The position numbers and the translations under genes are program-made. Below the pieces are notes generated by a model. That model saw only the letters and a list, made by a program, of their open reading frames with translations. It was not told where the DNA came from and did not search any database. A stretch of DNA of 30,097 bases from a bacterium UBP8_UBA817 (GTDB taxonomy: Bacteria; Margulisbacteria; Marinamargulisbacteria; UBA817): the NCBI GenBank assembly GCA_002296285.1, contig DBHX01000054.1:2164-32260 (forward strand), read 5' to 3'. Shown piece after piece: positions 16,310 through 25,368 of this stretch (position 1 is the first letter of the stretch; every line of letters begins with the position of its first letter).

Positions 16310-19300
16310 TTATAATTCGGGCATTGTTTTGACCAATTGATCCGTTAATTGATTTAGCTCAACCCATTGCAGCTGGTAAGCAATACGTTGTTCCAATAGA
16401 TCAAAATGGCTGGAATCTCGGCGATTAACAGCCATAATAAAATCATTCAGGTTAATTTTACCAAGAGCGTAATTAGCGGTTTCATTTTTGAAAATCAGTT
16501 CAGTCATTTTAACTTTTTTTTCGGCCATCGCAATGCGTTGTTTTAAATACCTAAGATGGGAATACAGGTTTTGTATGCGTACTTGTTGAGTTGTGTCGGC
16601 AGCTGATTGTGCGGCATCTTGTTTTTTAATTTCTAGCTGCTGGCTTAGTTTACGCGCATTTGCTGTATTGTTCTTGAGGGACTGTACGTATGAGAACCCG
16701 ACTGTTGAGGTTGTTTCTGTGCTTCGGGTAACTTCTGAGGTAATAAAAATATTAGGGAATGTATCAATAAGAACACGATGATAATCCAAGTGGGTCTTTG
16801 CTTTAATCAAATCAAACATGCGCTTTGATCGGCTATGATTGTATTGATCCAAAATGATGGCCTCTGATTTTGGCAGAGGAGATAGTTCAAATAATTCGTC
16901 AGGTATGTATTGTTCACCGGGCGCTCCAATAGCTCGAACAATTAATCGACTGGTTTCTTGAAATGTTTGTTGCATTTGAAGGAGCGTTTCTTCTTTGGCT
17001 AAGACTTGCAAATTTAATTTTGCAACATCCGTATCATCTGCAATCCGTTTTTTTTGTCGTGCAATCACGCTAGCTAACGCTTTTTTATTCTCATTGACAG
17101 CAGATTGCGCAAACCCAATGCTTTTGTATTGACGAATCCAGTTATAATACAATGTTGTCAGTGCTGAGAAGTAACTTTCGTAAGACTCAATGTATTCAAA
17201 GATTGCAATTTCATCTTTCATGTTTTGTAGTCGGTTGTCTAACCGGTGTTGATAGCCAAACGCATTGCGAGCAATGTCTTGAGAGAATTTAAATGTGGTC
17301 GTATCTGATGTGTCAGAATAAGCAATGTCATATTGTTGGCCAATTTCAGGAACAATGGCAGATAAACCCACCGTTGTTCGAGTTGCGGATAATTGCAAAT
17401 CATTAAATGCAATCTGAATATCTTTTGCGTATGCTTGTTGGTAAGATGCGGTTAAAATTTGATGAAATATTGGGTCATTTTTTGATGCGCGCTCTAAGAA
17501 ATCAGGTAAAGAAATAGGGGTTTTTGCAACGCATGGTTGAGATAAGAAGACCCCAATCCCAATTACCAATAGTGATATGGGCGCATTTAATTTAGATAGT
17601 TGTCGTTTGATATCCAATTCAACGCCAACCATACAGGGCACCAGAACCAATGTAATTAACGTTCCAAATACCAAGCCCCAAGCTAAGGCCAGCATCATAT
17701 CTCCTAACATCGGATCATATCCTAAAATGCCATAGGCCGTTGGGAATACACCGATGACAGTGGTTAGTGTGGTTAACACAATGGCACGTAATCGCGACGC
17801 AGCAATGGATGGTATTGTTTCAATGATTTGTTCGTTATTGGATTGATCCAATCGGTCCAACATAACAATGCCATCATTAATGACAACACCTATCATGCCG
17901 ATGGTTCCGATACAAGCATAAAATCCAATTTGCGTTTTTTGGTGAAGGACAAACGCCAATATAACACCAATAATGCCAAAGGGGATGATTAAAATGACGC
18001 GCAATGGTTTGAAAAACGAGTTAAATAATATGGCCAAAACCCCATAAATTAAACCAATCACCATAATCACATTAACTAATAACTGTTGTTTCGATGATTG
18101 GGTATCAACAATTTCACCATCAAATAGCAGTTGCGCTGTAGGGTAGTCAGCTAAAATTTGAGGGAAAATAGTGGTCTCTATTTGTGTAGCAACATCCAAT
18201 GGCGATTGACGCGTTCCTTTTTCATGATCCGCGTAAATAAAACTGGTACGGGTTAATCCTTCACGACGAATGGATTGTTTGCTAACGCTTTCAATGGGTT
18301 GTGCCAATAATTTTAATGGAACCATATACCCTTGCTGATTCGATATTGGAATGGATAATACCTGATCAATTTTTGTTTGGTAGCTCGGCAATACAGATAG
18401 TAAAACATCCACTTCAACGTCATTTTTAATTAAAGAATAAAGCCGCTCGCCACTTAAAATCATACGCATGGTCTGTGCAATCTTAGCCGGAGAAACACCC
18501 AATCGCTTGAGCTCTTCTTGATTGTAAATAACATTGTATGATGTTGATGTTAAGACTTCATCACGCTCAATATTTTCAATGCCAGCCACAGTAGCCAACT
18601 GCTCTTCCAATAATGCCATTATGGCACCACGGTTAGCATCATCATTATCTTTAATCATGATCTCATATATACTGCCTGAAGACTGGCCCCAGCGGCGTTT
18701 TCGAAATGTGATTTTAGTCAGGTCTGGCTGTGTTTTTGTGTATGTTTTAATGTCGTCAATAATCGCATCAATGGATAATTTTCGCTTATTTTTTGGGGTG
18801 ATTTCCAATGTGATTCGAAATTGGTTGGGCGTACTGGCCTGCCCACGACGGCTACGTGCAATATTGGTTTGAAAGTTGAGGCATTCTTTTCCAAGGTATT
18901 TTCCAAGGTAGTTTTCCAACGAGCGGATTTTATCGGCTGTTTCTTCTTTGGTTTTGGCTGATTTCACTTGTCCAGAAATGACAATCTCACGGGATTCTAC
19001 ATTGGGAAATAGAACAAACTTTAATTGAGATGCCCCCAGCCAAATGGAAGCCAAAAAAAGGGCGATGAAACCAAAGATAATAAAATAGCGTCGATGGAGC
19101 AGATATTTTAATCCGTGTTGGTAACGTGCTTCAAATCGATCAAACCATTGTTGTCGTTTGTTGTTCGGTGTTTTTCCGATGGTCATATGTGATGGCAAAA
19201 TAAAAAATGATTCAATCAAACTTGCCCCCAACATTAAAAAAATGACCGGTGCCAAAAATGAAACAAAACTACCAAAGCGGCCACCAAAAAATAACAAGGG

Positions 19301-20659
19301 TAAAAAGGCGATGCAGGTGGTAATAATACTAGCTAAAATTGGGGGAAGGACTTCCAGTGCGCCAATGGTTGCAGCCTCTTTGATTGGCATCCCCAGGCGC
19401 ATTTTTTTAGAGATGTTTTCAGCCACAATAATGGCATCATCAACAACAATTCCCAAAACAATAATAATGGCAGATAGAGTAACCACGTTAATGCTGTAGC
19501 CCAAAAAGTACGTAATAATGATTGTAACGCTAAGAGAAAACGGTATGCCCAACGCGACCCAAAATCCAGCACGTTTATTTAAGAATGCCATCAGTAACAG
19601 AAAAATAAGCGCAATTCCAACCATCCCATTTGAGCCAACGATGCCCAAACGATTCCGTAAACCAATGGATTCATCATCCATAAACGTAATGGTGTAAGGG
19701 GTATTGAGTAGTGTGGTTGATTCAAAGCGTTTGACAACAGTATCCACACTTGCCAATGATTTTAGAATTCCTGACGATTTATTTTTGATCACATTAAAAA
19801 CCACCGCTTCGTGCCCATTTACTTTTGTAATCGAGCTGGCTTTATCAAATGTTTGTTTAATGGTGGCCAGTTGGCCCAATCGAATTGGAACGCTATCAAA
19901 ACCGCCTTGAACCACCAATGATTGCAATTTTTGTGGGGTATCAAGCTCAATATTTACATTGACTTGTTCCAAGCGTTCGTTATTGAGTTGCCCTGCAGGC
20001 GTTCGCACATGGTGGCGTTTAATTTCATTCGCAATTTGAGCCAAATCAATGTCATAAGTGGTGAGTTTTAATGGGTCAACTTGTATGGTTAAGGTTTCAC
20101 TTAATGTGCCACTTTCTCGGGCATCAAAAATATCTGGGTGTTGCAATAACTGTTTTTTTAGAGCATTGGCCATGGATTGTAGTTTAGATCTTTTTGAAGA
20201 AGTTAATAGATGAGATGTGCGATCATAGATAGCGATATCAATGATGGCTTTTTTACTGGTTTCAAATACTCGAACGGATGGTTTTCTTTTTAAATCAGCC
20301 GGTAAATCAACACTCGATACTTGATTCCGAATATCATCAACTAGGCCATTAATTTCACTGTCAATAACATCCAACTCAACACTGATTGAGCTTTGTCCCC
20401 TAGACGATGTGCTTTCAATTTTTTTGATGCCATCCATACCATCAAGAGCCTCTTCAATTGGACGCGTTATAAAGTACTCAATATCAGCCGCCGATGCACC
20501 TAAATAATTGGTTGAAATTCGTACAACGTTAAAGGTGATATCTGGCAATTCTTCTCGATCCATGCGATCCAATGCAATGACACCACCAATGAGAACAAAG
20601 GCGGTGATTAAATTAACCAAAACATGTCGATGACAAAAATATTCAATGATTCGTTTCAT
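16310..20659 (-). CDS. RND efflux permease fused to a TolC-like outer-membrane domain
   Basis: From the ATG at 20659 the protein has 1449 residues. Residues 1-1020 form a complete RND permease with EELPDI near the start, twelve membrane spans and the proton-relay pair Asp407-Asp408 in GIVVDDAIIVAEN, the same numbers as in AcrB. Residues about 1024-1045 (SLLVIGIGVFLSQPCVA) look like a signal peptide ending in CVA. Residues 1046-1449 are a TolC/OEP-type helical domain. A longer frame starts at a TTG at 20695, but a TATAAT box inside that stretch argues against it. No membrane-fusion partner gene is adjacent. Bacteroidetes CusA-TolC fusions of about 1450 residues are a known parallel. The substrate is unknown. 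Confidence 0.85.
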   Translation of the reverse strand: MKRIIEYFCHRHVLVNLITAFVLIGGVIALDRMDREELPDITFNVVRISTNYLGASAADIEYFITRPIEEALDGMDGIKKIESTSSRGQSSISVELDVIDSEINGLVDDIRNQVSSVDLPADLKRKPSVRVFETSKKAIIDIAIYDRTSHLLTSSKRSKLQSMANALKKQLLQHPDIFDARESGTLSETLTIQVDPLKLTTYDIDLAQIANEIKRHHVRTPAGQLNNERLEQVNVNIELDTPQKLQSLVVQGGFDSVPIRLGQLATIKQTFDKASSITKVNGHEAVVFNVIKNKSSGILKSLASVDTVVKRFESTTLLNTPYTITFMDDESIGLRNRLGIVGSNGMVGIALIFLLLMAFLNKRAGFWVALGIPFSLSVTIIITYFLGYSINVVTLSAIIIVLGIVVDDAIIVAENISKKMRLGMPIKEAATIGALEVLPPILASIITTCIAFLPLLFFGGRFGSFVSFLAPVIFLMLGASLIESFFILPSHMTIGKTPNNKRQQWFDRFEARYQHGLKYLLHRRYFIIFGFIALFLASIWLGASQLKFVLFPNVESREIVISGQVKSAKTKEETADKIRSLENYLGKYLGKECLNFQTNIARSRRGQASTPNQFRITLEITPKNKRKLSIDAIIDDIKTYTKTQPDLTKITFRKRRWGQSSGSIYEIMIKDNDDANRGAIMALLEEQLATVAGIENIERDEVLTSTSYNVIYNQEELKRLGVSPAKIAQTMRMILSGERLYSLIKNDVEVDVLLSVLPSYQTKIDQVLSIPISNQQGYMVPLKLLAQPIESVSKQSIRREGLTRTSFIYADHEKGTRQSPLDVATQIETTIFPQILADYPTAQLLFDGEIVDTQSSKQQLLVNVIMVIGLIYGVLAILFNSFFKPLRVILIIPFGIIGVILAFVLHQKTQIGFYACIGTIGMIGVVINDGIVMLDRLDQSNNEQIIETIPSIAASRLRAIVLTTLTTVIGVFPTAYGILGYDPMLGDMMLALAWGLVFGTLITLVLVPCMVGVELDIKRQLSKLNAPISLLVIGIGVFLSQPCVAKTPISLPDFLERASKNDPIFHQILTASYQQAYAKDIQIAFNDLQLSATRTTVGLSAIVPEIGQQYDIAYSDTSDTTTFKFSQDIARNAFGYQHRLDNRLQNMKDEIAIFEYIESYESYFSALTTLYYNWIRQYKSIGFAQSAVNENKKALASVIARQKKRIADDTDVAKLNLQVLAKEETLLQMQQTFQETSRLIVRAIGAPGEQYIPDELFELSPLPKSEAIILDQYNHSRSKRMFDLIKAKTHLDYHRVLIDTFPNIFITSEVTRSTETTSTVGFSYVQSLKNNTANARKLSQQLEIKKQDAAQSAADTTQQVRIQNLYSHLRYLKQRIAMAEKKVKMTELIFKNETANYALGKINLNDFIMAVNRRDSSHFDLLEQRIAYQLQWVELNQLTDQLVKTMPEL

Positions 20660-20675
20660 GGGGTGCTTATAATGA

Positions 20676-20681
20676 ATTATA
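20676..20681 (-). promoter_or_regulatory. -10 element of the RND fusion gene
   Basis: TATAAT on the minus strand, with a start expected near 20669, about 10 bases before the ATG. No Shine-Dalgarno lies between them. The -35 region (TTTCTA at 17 bases) is weak. Confidence 0.45.
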
Positions 20682-20832
20682 CCCGCCAAAAGCAAATTAG
20701 AAACGTTTTTAAAGAGAATTTATAACGATATAACATCAATTATCTAACCAAGAAATATTCTGGGCTAAGATTCTAAAGCTCAATAACGCTATCCATTTAA
20801 ATATAAAATCTATGGATTAGAAACCAACACAC

Positions 20833-20861
20833 TTGAATAAAAAAAAATATCGTGGTTTATT
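20833..20861 (+). promoter_or_regulatory. Promoter candidate for rnpB
   Basis: TTGAAT (20833-20838), 17 bases, TTTATT (20856-20861). The implied start at about 20868 coincides with the first paired base of the RNase P RNA. The rest of 20696-20832 shows only a weak inverted repeat (ATCCAT/ATGGAT). Confidence 0.4.
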
Positions 20862-20868
20862 AAACACT

Positions 20869-21206
20869 CAGGTAAGCGATACAGTCGCTTTGGATCATTG
20901 ATTTAAAGAGGAAAGTCCGGGCTCCATAGGGCAAAGTGCCTCCTAACAGGAGGAGGGAGTAATCCCATGGAAAGTGCCGCAGAAAATAACCGCCATATTT
21001 GGTAAGGGTGAAAATGTGAGGTAAGAGCTCACGAAGTTCAGTGGTAACATTGGGCTTGGGTAAACCCCACTTGGAGCAAGGTTAAATAGGAGGAGAGAAG
21101 CGGCCCGCTTCATTATTATCCTTGGGTAAACTGCTAGAGGTAAACCGTGAGGTTTGTCCCAGATAAATGACTGTACACGACAGAACCCGGCTTATCCGCT
21201 TACCTG
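20869..21206 (+). ncRNA. rnpB: RNase P RNA, bacterial type A
   Basis: The catalytic RNA that trims tRNA and tmRNA 5' ends. The ends pair as P1 (CAGGTAAGCG with CGCTTACCTG), fixing a length of 338 bases. Conserved blocks are GAGGAAAGTCCGGGCTCC (CR-I), GCAAGGTTAAATAGG, a GGGTAAA with the GGU that binds the tRNA CCA end, and ACGACAGAACCCGGCTTAT (CR-V). The order and the P15-P17-like segment resemble the ancestral type A form. All four tRNAs in the window encode CCA, consistent with use of the GGU contact. Confidence 0.95.
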
Positions 21207-21267
21207 AAAATAAACGCAACTCTGAACCGCCCATTGAAATCATATGAACCGATACAATAGGGTTGCT

Positions 21268-22326
21268 TTATTCAGAGGTTGGTAAAATCAGGATGTTTTG
21301 TTGATATAAATGCAATATGTAGTGATTGTCCATATCAACATCATAGGATTGACTGGCCGTTGAAATAATCTGTTGATTCGTTGTTTTTCCATCAAAAAGT
21401 TTTACAATGTGTTGAAGTATGGCTGGAAGTTTAATCAAACGATCCACATAAAAAAATGTTTGGGTTTCATCAAAATCAATGATTTTGCAGTTGGGGTTGA
21501 ATAAAAGTGTCGGGGGAATGAGTGGCGTTTGCATGGTTTTAAGACTATCTTCAAGGGCACTTATCTTTACTTGATAAGTGGTTGGATTGAGTGACATCAC
21601 GTCATTGGTGGTGAGATTTGAGCAAATCTTATGACATTCTTTAAAAAAGGAGTCTCGTTTTGTTTCCCATGGGCCCCACATGTCAGCATCCGTGAGTTTG
21701 GATATTCTTCCATTGTGTTGAGTGGCTTCTTGCACATTGATAAAAAAATTGGTGGTTGATTGTTTTAAATAGTGGACCGGAATATCCAACATCATGCAGC
21801 AATAAGCGGATAGCGTTTCCTCAACAAATTGCAAAAAGTCTCGAACGTCTTCCCAAAATTGTTTTCCATGAAAGCCTTTAAAATAATGACAAAAATAAGT
21901 TGAACAAATGCTATTTCGATGTTGCCAAATCGAACAATTGCCATCGTCTAAGAGTTCACATTGAACCCGGTCATCCATTCCAAATTTATCAGGAATAATC
22001 GCCGCATAATCTTGAAGCTCCTTTGTGGATGGAAAATACCCCAGTGGTGTTATTTTTTCGCCAATGTCAACATAGGTATGGATCTTGGTGGGTTTTTTTG
22101 AATCGATTAGAATGCCCCCCACCAAATAATTGGGAACAATGGGTTTAAAGGTGCAACATTTTGTCACTGGTGAAAAAAAGCGCTGGTCTTCAACAATTGT
22201 TGTTGGCTTACACATATTGCAGTTACTGCAATCCGCATATTGTTCAACGGGGATGTGCTGATTGAAAATATCCGGTAAAAAGGACTGATAAATATGGGGA
22301 AGTTGTTGAAATAACGTGGTGATCAT
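21268..22326 (-). CDS. Unknown Cys-rich protein (possible metal-cluster domain)
   Basis: A 352-residue protein of no family I can name. From the ATG at 22326 it has Cys33, Cys36 and Cys39 (CSNCNMC), Cys57-Cys58 (KCCTFKP), Cys123, Cys131, Cys141 and Cys146 (CSTYFCHYF). The CC-x2-Lys-Pro and Cys-x2-Cys-x2-Cys pattern recalls YkgJ-like cysteine-cluster proteins that bind Zn or Fe. The C-terminal half is mostly helical with few Cys. The open frame continues to a TTG at 22383, but a TATAAT box lies 10 bases before the ATG, so I prefer the ATG. It is convergent with rnpB and divergent from ychF. Confidence 0.65.
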   Translation of the reverse strand: MITTLFQQLPHIYQSFLPDIFNQHIPVEQYADCSNCNMCKPTTIVEDQRFFSPVTKCCTFKPIVPNYLVGGILIDSKKPTKIHTYVDIGEKITPLGYFPSTKELQDYAAIIPDKFGMDDRVQCELLDDGNCSIWQHRNSICSTYFCHYFKGFHGKQFWEDVRDFLQFVEETLSAYCCMMLDIPVHYLKQSTTNFFINVQEATQHNGRISKLTDADMWGPWETKRDSFFKECHKICSNLTTNDVMSLNPTTYQVKISALEDSLKTMQTPLIPPTLLFNPNCKIIDFDETQTFFYVDRLIKLPAILQHIVKLFDGKTTNQQIISTASQSYDVDMDNHYILHLYQQNILILPTSE

Positions 22327-22336
22327 TGTTAAATAA

Positions 22337-22395
22337 ATTATATTGAAAAAGTTTTGGCCATGGCCATTGGTTTTATCGGTCAAAATGAATAATAC
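22337..22395. promoter_or_regulatory. Divergent promoter pair, Cys-rich gene and ychF
   Basis: Minus strand: TGGCCA (22361-22366), 18 bases, TATAAT (22337-22342); start near 22330, about 4 bases before the ATG. Plus strand: TTGGTT (22367-22372), 17 bases, TAATAC (22390-22395), before ychF. The two -35 boxes are back to back, beside the palindrome GGCCATGGCC. Confidence 0.5.
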
Positions 22396-22413
22396 TATAT
22401 TTTAGGAGTGAGT

Positions 22414-23508
22414 ATGGGTCTATCAATGGGTATTGTTGGGTTGCCAAATGTTGGGAAATCAACGTTATTTAATGCCATTACAAACAGTTTAATCGAAGCG
22501 CAAAATTTTCCATTTTGTACCATTGATCCGAATAAAGGCATTGTGCCGGTCCCGGATGATCGATTGGATGTTCTGGCAAAAATATCCAATACTCAAAAAG
22601 TCATTCCTGCAACCATTGAATTTATTGACATTGCAGGCCTTGTTCAAGGGGCATCCAAAGGGGAAGGTTTAGGAAATAAGTTCTTGGCAAACATTCGTGA
22701 AGCCTCAGCCATCGTTCATGTGGTGCGATGCTTTGATAATGATGATATTATTCATGTGGATGGATCGGTTGATCCTGCAAGAGACATTAACATCATTAAC
22801 ACAGAGTTAATCTTATCGGATGTTGAGCAATGTGAGAAAGCCATTGAATCTCAAAAAAAACGGTGCCGAACCAACGATAAAGCGGAAGTACTCAAATTGG
22901 ATGTGTTAACCAAATGTTTGGATCAGTTATCCAATGAAACGCCCATTCGATCAATTAATTTGTCAGATTCTGAAAAGGATTGCATTAAAGAGTACCAGTT
23001 TTTAACTAATAAAAAAGTGATTTATGTGTGCAATGTCTCTGAAGATGAATTAAACAGTGAGAATCACCATGTGGCTGCCGTAAAGGCATTCGTGAAATCT
23101 GAGGATGCGCAAATCATTCAATTATCGGCGAGTTTTGAGCATGAAGTATCTCAATTGGATGGGGATGAAAAACAAGAGTTTTTAAATGAGTTTGGATTGT
23201 CTAACTCAGGGCTTGAGCGATTGGCCAAACAAAGTTTTACATTGTTGGGATTGGAAACATTTTTAACCACTGGAGAGAAAGAAACCCGTGCTTGGACAAT
23301 ACCTGTTGGAACCCTGGCACCCAAAGCTGCCGCAGAAATTCATACAGATTTTGAAAAAGGGTTTATTCGTGCCAATGTCATCAATTTTGACGCATTTGTC
23401 GAATGCAATGGGTATAAAGTGGCCAAGGAAAAAGGAAAAGTTCGTCAAGAGGGGAAGGATTATATCGTCAAAGACGGTGATATCATCGAGTTTTTATTCA
23501 ATGTTTAA
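22414..23508 (+). CDS. ychF: Ribosome-binding ATPase YchF (OLA1 family)
   Basis: An Obg-related P-loop protein that hydrolyses ATP and binds ribosomes. The P-loop GLPNVGKST and the switch motif DIAGLVQGASKGEGLGN are intact. The fourth base-recognition motif reads CNVSEDE (NxxE and not NKxD), the mark of ATP-preferring YchF. A coiled-coil insertion and a C-terminal TGS domain ending KDGDIIEFLFNV follow. The ATG at 22414 is chosen because AGGAG lies 5 bases before it; a GTG at 22408 is within that site. It overlaps the DUF368 gene by 8 bases. Confidence 0.95.
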   Translation: MGLSMGIVGLPNVGKSTLFNAITNSLIEAQNFPFCTIDPNKGIVPVPDDRLDVLAKISNTQKVIPATIEFIDIAGLVQGASKGEGLGNKFLANIREASAIVHVVRCFDNDDIIHVDGSVDPARDINIINTELILSDVEQCEKAIESQKKRCRTNDKAEVLKLDVLTKCLDQLSNETPIRSINLSDSEKDCIKEYQFLTNKKVIYVCNVSEDELNSENHHVAAVKAFVKSEDAQIIQLSASFEHEVSQLDGDEKQEFLNEFGLSNSGLERLAKQSFTLLGLETFLTTGEKETRAWTIPVGTLAPKAAAEIHTDFEKGFIRANVINFDAFVECNGYKVAKEKGKVRQEGKDYIVKDGDIIEFLFNV

Positions 23509-24292
23509 ACTGGTCGTTTCGGGCATGCTCATTGGCATTGCCAATATTATTCCTGGGGTAAGTGGTGCGACACTTGCAGTAATTACCAACCAGTACCAAC
23601 GACTAATAACCAATGTCGCAACATTAACCTCGTTGAAATTCAATCGAGTGGAGTGGGGGTACTTAACAAGTATTGGTCTTGCGGCCGTGGGTGGAATCTA
23701 TGTTTTTTCTTGGCCATTGGATTATGGGCTCACTCATTTTAACGCCGTGACATTACTATTTATTATTGGATTGGTTTTGGGTTCTTTAGAGATGGTTCAA
23801 TTAACAACCCATCAGCGATCCCGAAAATGTCGATACATCAGTGGGTGGAGCCTTGGTGGATTGGTTTTAGTTCTGGCCATTGGTTGGCTCCCAACAACGG
23901 GAGGCATTGAGTGGAATAATACGGTATTGTATGGATTGTCCGGTGCGGTGGCCATGATGGCCATGTTAATTCCAGGCGTTAGTGGTTCCATGATATTGGT
24001 TCTTTTGGGAACCTATACTGAGGTTGTACAACTGATCAAGAGCTTCGATATGATTGCAATGTTTCCATTTGCATTGGGCGCAGCGATTGGCGGTGGCGCA
24101 ACCATTAAGGGCATTCAGTGGTTGATTTACACCCATGCCCCACAATTTGAGTCATTTATATTGGGGGCAGTGATTGGCTCAGTTGTTTTTATTGCAAGTC
24201 AAATACATATCGTTGGCAACCATCCGTTGAGCTTATGCTTAGCCTTAATATTGGGCATTGGGATCTCTTGGCGATTAACCCATGCAAGATAA
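23501..24292 (+). CDS. DUF368 polyprenyl-phosphate transporter (PopT-like)
   Basis: A 263-residue membrane protein of the DUF368 family. Family members have been reported to recycle undecaprenyl phosphate across the inner membrane. The repeated signature IPGVSGAT (near residue 15) and IPGVSGSM (near residue 152) marks the two inverted halves, and about eight hydrophobic spans are seen. The frame is open further upstream inside ychF, but the real start is the ATG at 23501 that overlaps the ychF stop. The recycled lipid would feed peptidoglycan and surface polymer synthesis, including the LCP pathway. Confidence 0.88.
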   Translation: MFKLVVSGMLIGIANIIPGVSGATLAVITNQYQRLITNVATLTSLKFNRVEWGYLTSIGLAAVGGIYVFSWPLDYGLTHFNAVTLLFIIGLVLGSLEMVQLTTHQRSRKCRYISGWSLGGLVLVLAIGWLPTTGGIEWNNTVLYGLSGAVAMMAMLIPGVSGSMILVLLGTYTEVVQLIKSFDMIAMFPFALGAAIGGGATIKGIQWLIYTHAPQFESFILGAVIGSVVFIASQIHIVGNHPLSLCLALILGIGISWRLTHAR

Positions 24293-24971
24293 ATTATTTG
24301 AAACATCCCAAAAAATGCCAAAATTTGAATTTAACCAAGCCGTGACGGACGTGTTTGACGATATGATCAATCGGTGTGTCCCATTTTATCAACACTTATT
24401 ACAGCAATTAGCCCAGTTAGTGGGCCGAAATGCCACGGTTTATGATTTGGGATGTTCAACGGGCGCATTGGTTCCTGTTCTACAGAATCGATATTCAACA
24501 TTTAACTACATTGGAATTGATAAATCTCCGAGCATGATTCAAAAAGCGAAGCAGCATATGGGAGATAATATTCAATTTTTAGAAGGGGACTTATATGAGG
24601 GGGTGTCATTCCATCAGCCAACGGTCATTATTTGCAATTTGGTGCTTCAATTTATTCATCCCAGTCAGCGGGAAGCGTTGATCCAAACCTACATGGGGGC
24701 ATTACCAAAGGGGGGGAAGCTCATTATTGTTGAAAAAGTGCGGCAAAAAAATAAAGCGTTGCAACAGGTGTACAAGGAAAGTTATCACGAACTCAAGCGT
24801 ACCAATGGGTATTCCCAATCAGAGATTGATCATAAGGACCATGCTCTTGATGGCATTTTAGTATCAGAAACGTCGGAGTTTTATTGGGAAGCCTTATCCA
24901 ATGCAGGCGCGACTAACATCGATACATTTTTTAAGTGGTACAACTTTGAGGGCATGCTGGGGATCAAGTAG
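24282..24971 (+). CDS. cmoA: Carboxy-SAM synthase CmoA-like methyltransferase
   Basis: Likely makes carboxy-S-adenosylmethionine from SAM and prephenate for the wobble base cmo5U34. It aligns well by eye with E. coli CmoA: FEFNQAVTDVFDDMINRCVPFY, then VYDLGCSTGA (SAM motif I), GIDKSPSMIQKA, CNLVLQFIHPSQREAL and the late KRTNGYSQSEI. Length 229 fits. It overlaps the DUF368 gene by 11 bases. cmoB, its usual partner, is not in the window. Confidence 0.88.
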   Translation: MQDKLFETSQKMPKFEFNQAVTDVFDDMINRCVPFYQHLLQQLAQLVGRNATVYDLGCSTGALVPVLQNRYSTFNYIGIDKSPSMIQKAKQHMGDNIQFLEGDLYEGVSFHQPTVIICNLVLQFIHPSQREALIQTYMGALPKGGKLIIVEKVRQKNKALQQVYKESYHELKRTNGYSQSEIDHKDHALDGILVSETSEFYWEALSNAGATNIDTFFKWYNFEGMLGIK

Positions 24972-25094
24972 GTCGTGGTGAAAAAACTACGAAATAGAGC
25001 CATCCCTGACTCAGTCAAACCCTAAGCGTATCGTTTAAATCGAAATATTTCTTGAAGTTGTTTCCTTGGTTGTTCGTGATGATTCTCAATTTGG

Positions 25095-25298
25095 ATGAGA
25101 TATAACCGTAAAATTGTACATGAGGGGAACGTTCAAAGAGTAGATCCAACAAATCCGAACGGTCTTTGGACGCTAATGGGCGAGATTGAAATAGTAAAGT
25201 ACGAGAATGGGGTAGCCGAACAAAAAAAAATAGTTCACATATCATCCCCCGATAAAAGTAAACCAAAAGCCGGGTTAGTTTTTAGTTGGGTGGATTAA
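25095..25298 (+). CDS. Possible small unknown protein
   Basis: A 67-residue frame in the 397-base gap between cmoA and atpZ. The product has alternating strands (LWTLMGEIEIVKYENG; KAGLVFSWVD) that look more like protein than random frame. There is no ribosome binding site and no convincing promoter. The gap otherwise holds only a 6-bp hairpin (CGTGGT/ACTACG, 24966-24983) without a T-run, and the atp promoter region at its 3' end. A minus-strand frame over 25015-25266 is less protein-like. Confidence 0.28.
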   Translation: MRYNRKIVHEGNVQRVDPTNPNGLWTLMGEIEIVKYENGVAEQKKIVHISSPDKSKPKAGLVFSWVD

Positions 25299-25324
25299 CT
25301 AAGTTGATCACCATTTTTAAAATC

Positions 25325-25360
25325 TTGACTATTGCGACATTAGTCACAATACGATTAAAT
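25325..25360 (+). promoter_or_regulatory. Promoter region and dyad of the atp operon
   Basis: Two readings are possible: TTGACT (25325-25330) with TACGAT (25350-25355) at 19 bases, or TTGCGA (25332-25337) with TTAAAT (25355-25360) at 17 bases. The second would start transcription about 2 bases before the atpZ ATG. An inverted repeat, TGACTA (25326-25331) and TAGTCA (25341-25346), overlaps both -35 candidates and could be an operator. Confidence 0.4.
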
Positions 25361-25368
25361 AATGGCAT

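Noticed and set aside
20660..20695. TTG start adding 12 residues to the RND fusion
   Set aside because: The stretch contains a TATAAT promoter box, and the shorter start gives the same Asp407/Asp408 numbering as AcrB.
21213..21276. Inverted repeat CTCTGAA/TTCAGAG as a terminator between rnpB and the Cys-rich gene
   Set aside because: The arms are more than 40 bases apart, there is no T-run, and one arm is the end of the coding sequence.
23288..23500. Extended 5' end of the DUF368 frame
   Set aside because: This part lies wholly in the ychF coding sequence, and the family starts at the ATG at 23501.
24966..24983. Hairpin CGTGGT/ACTACG after cmoA as a terminator
   Set aside because: Only six pairs with a G-U, and it is followed by AAATAG with no T-run.
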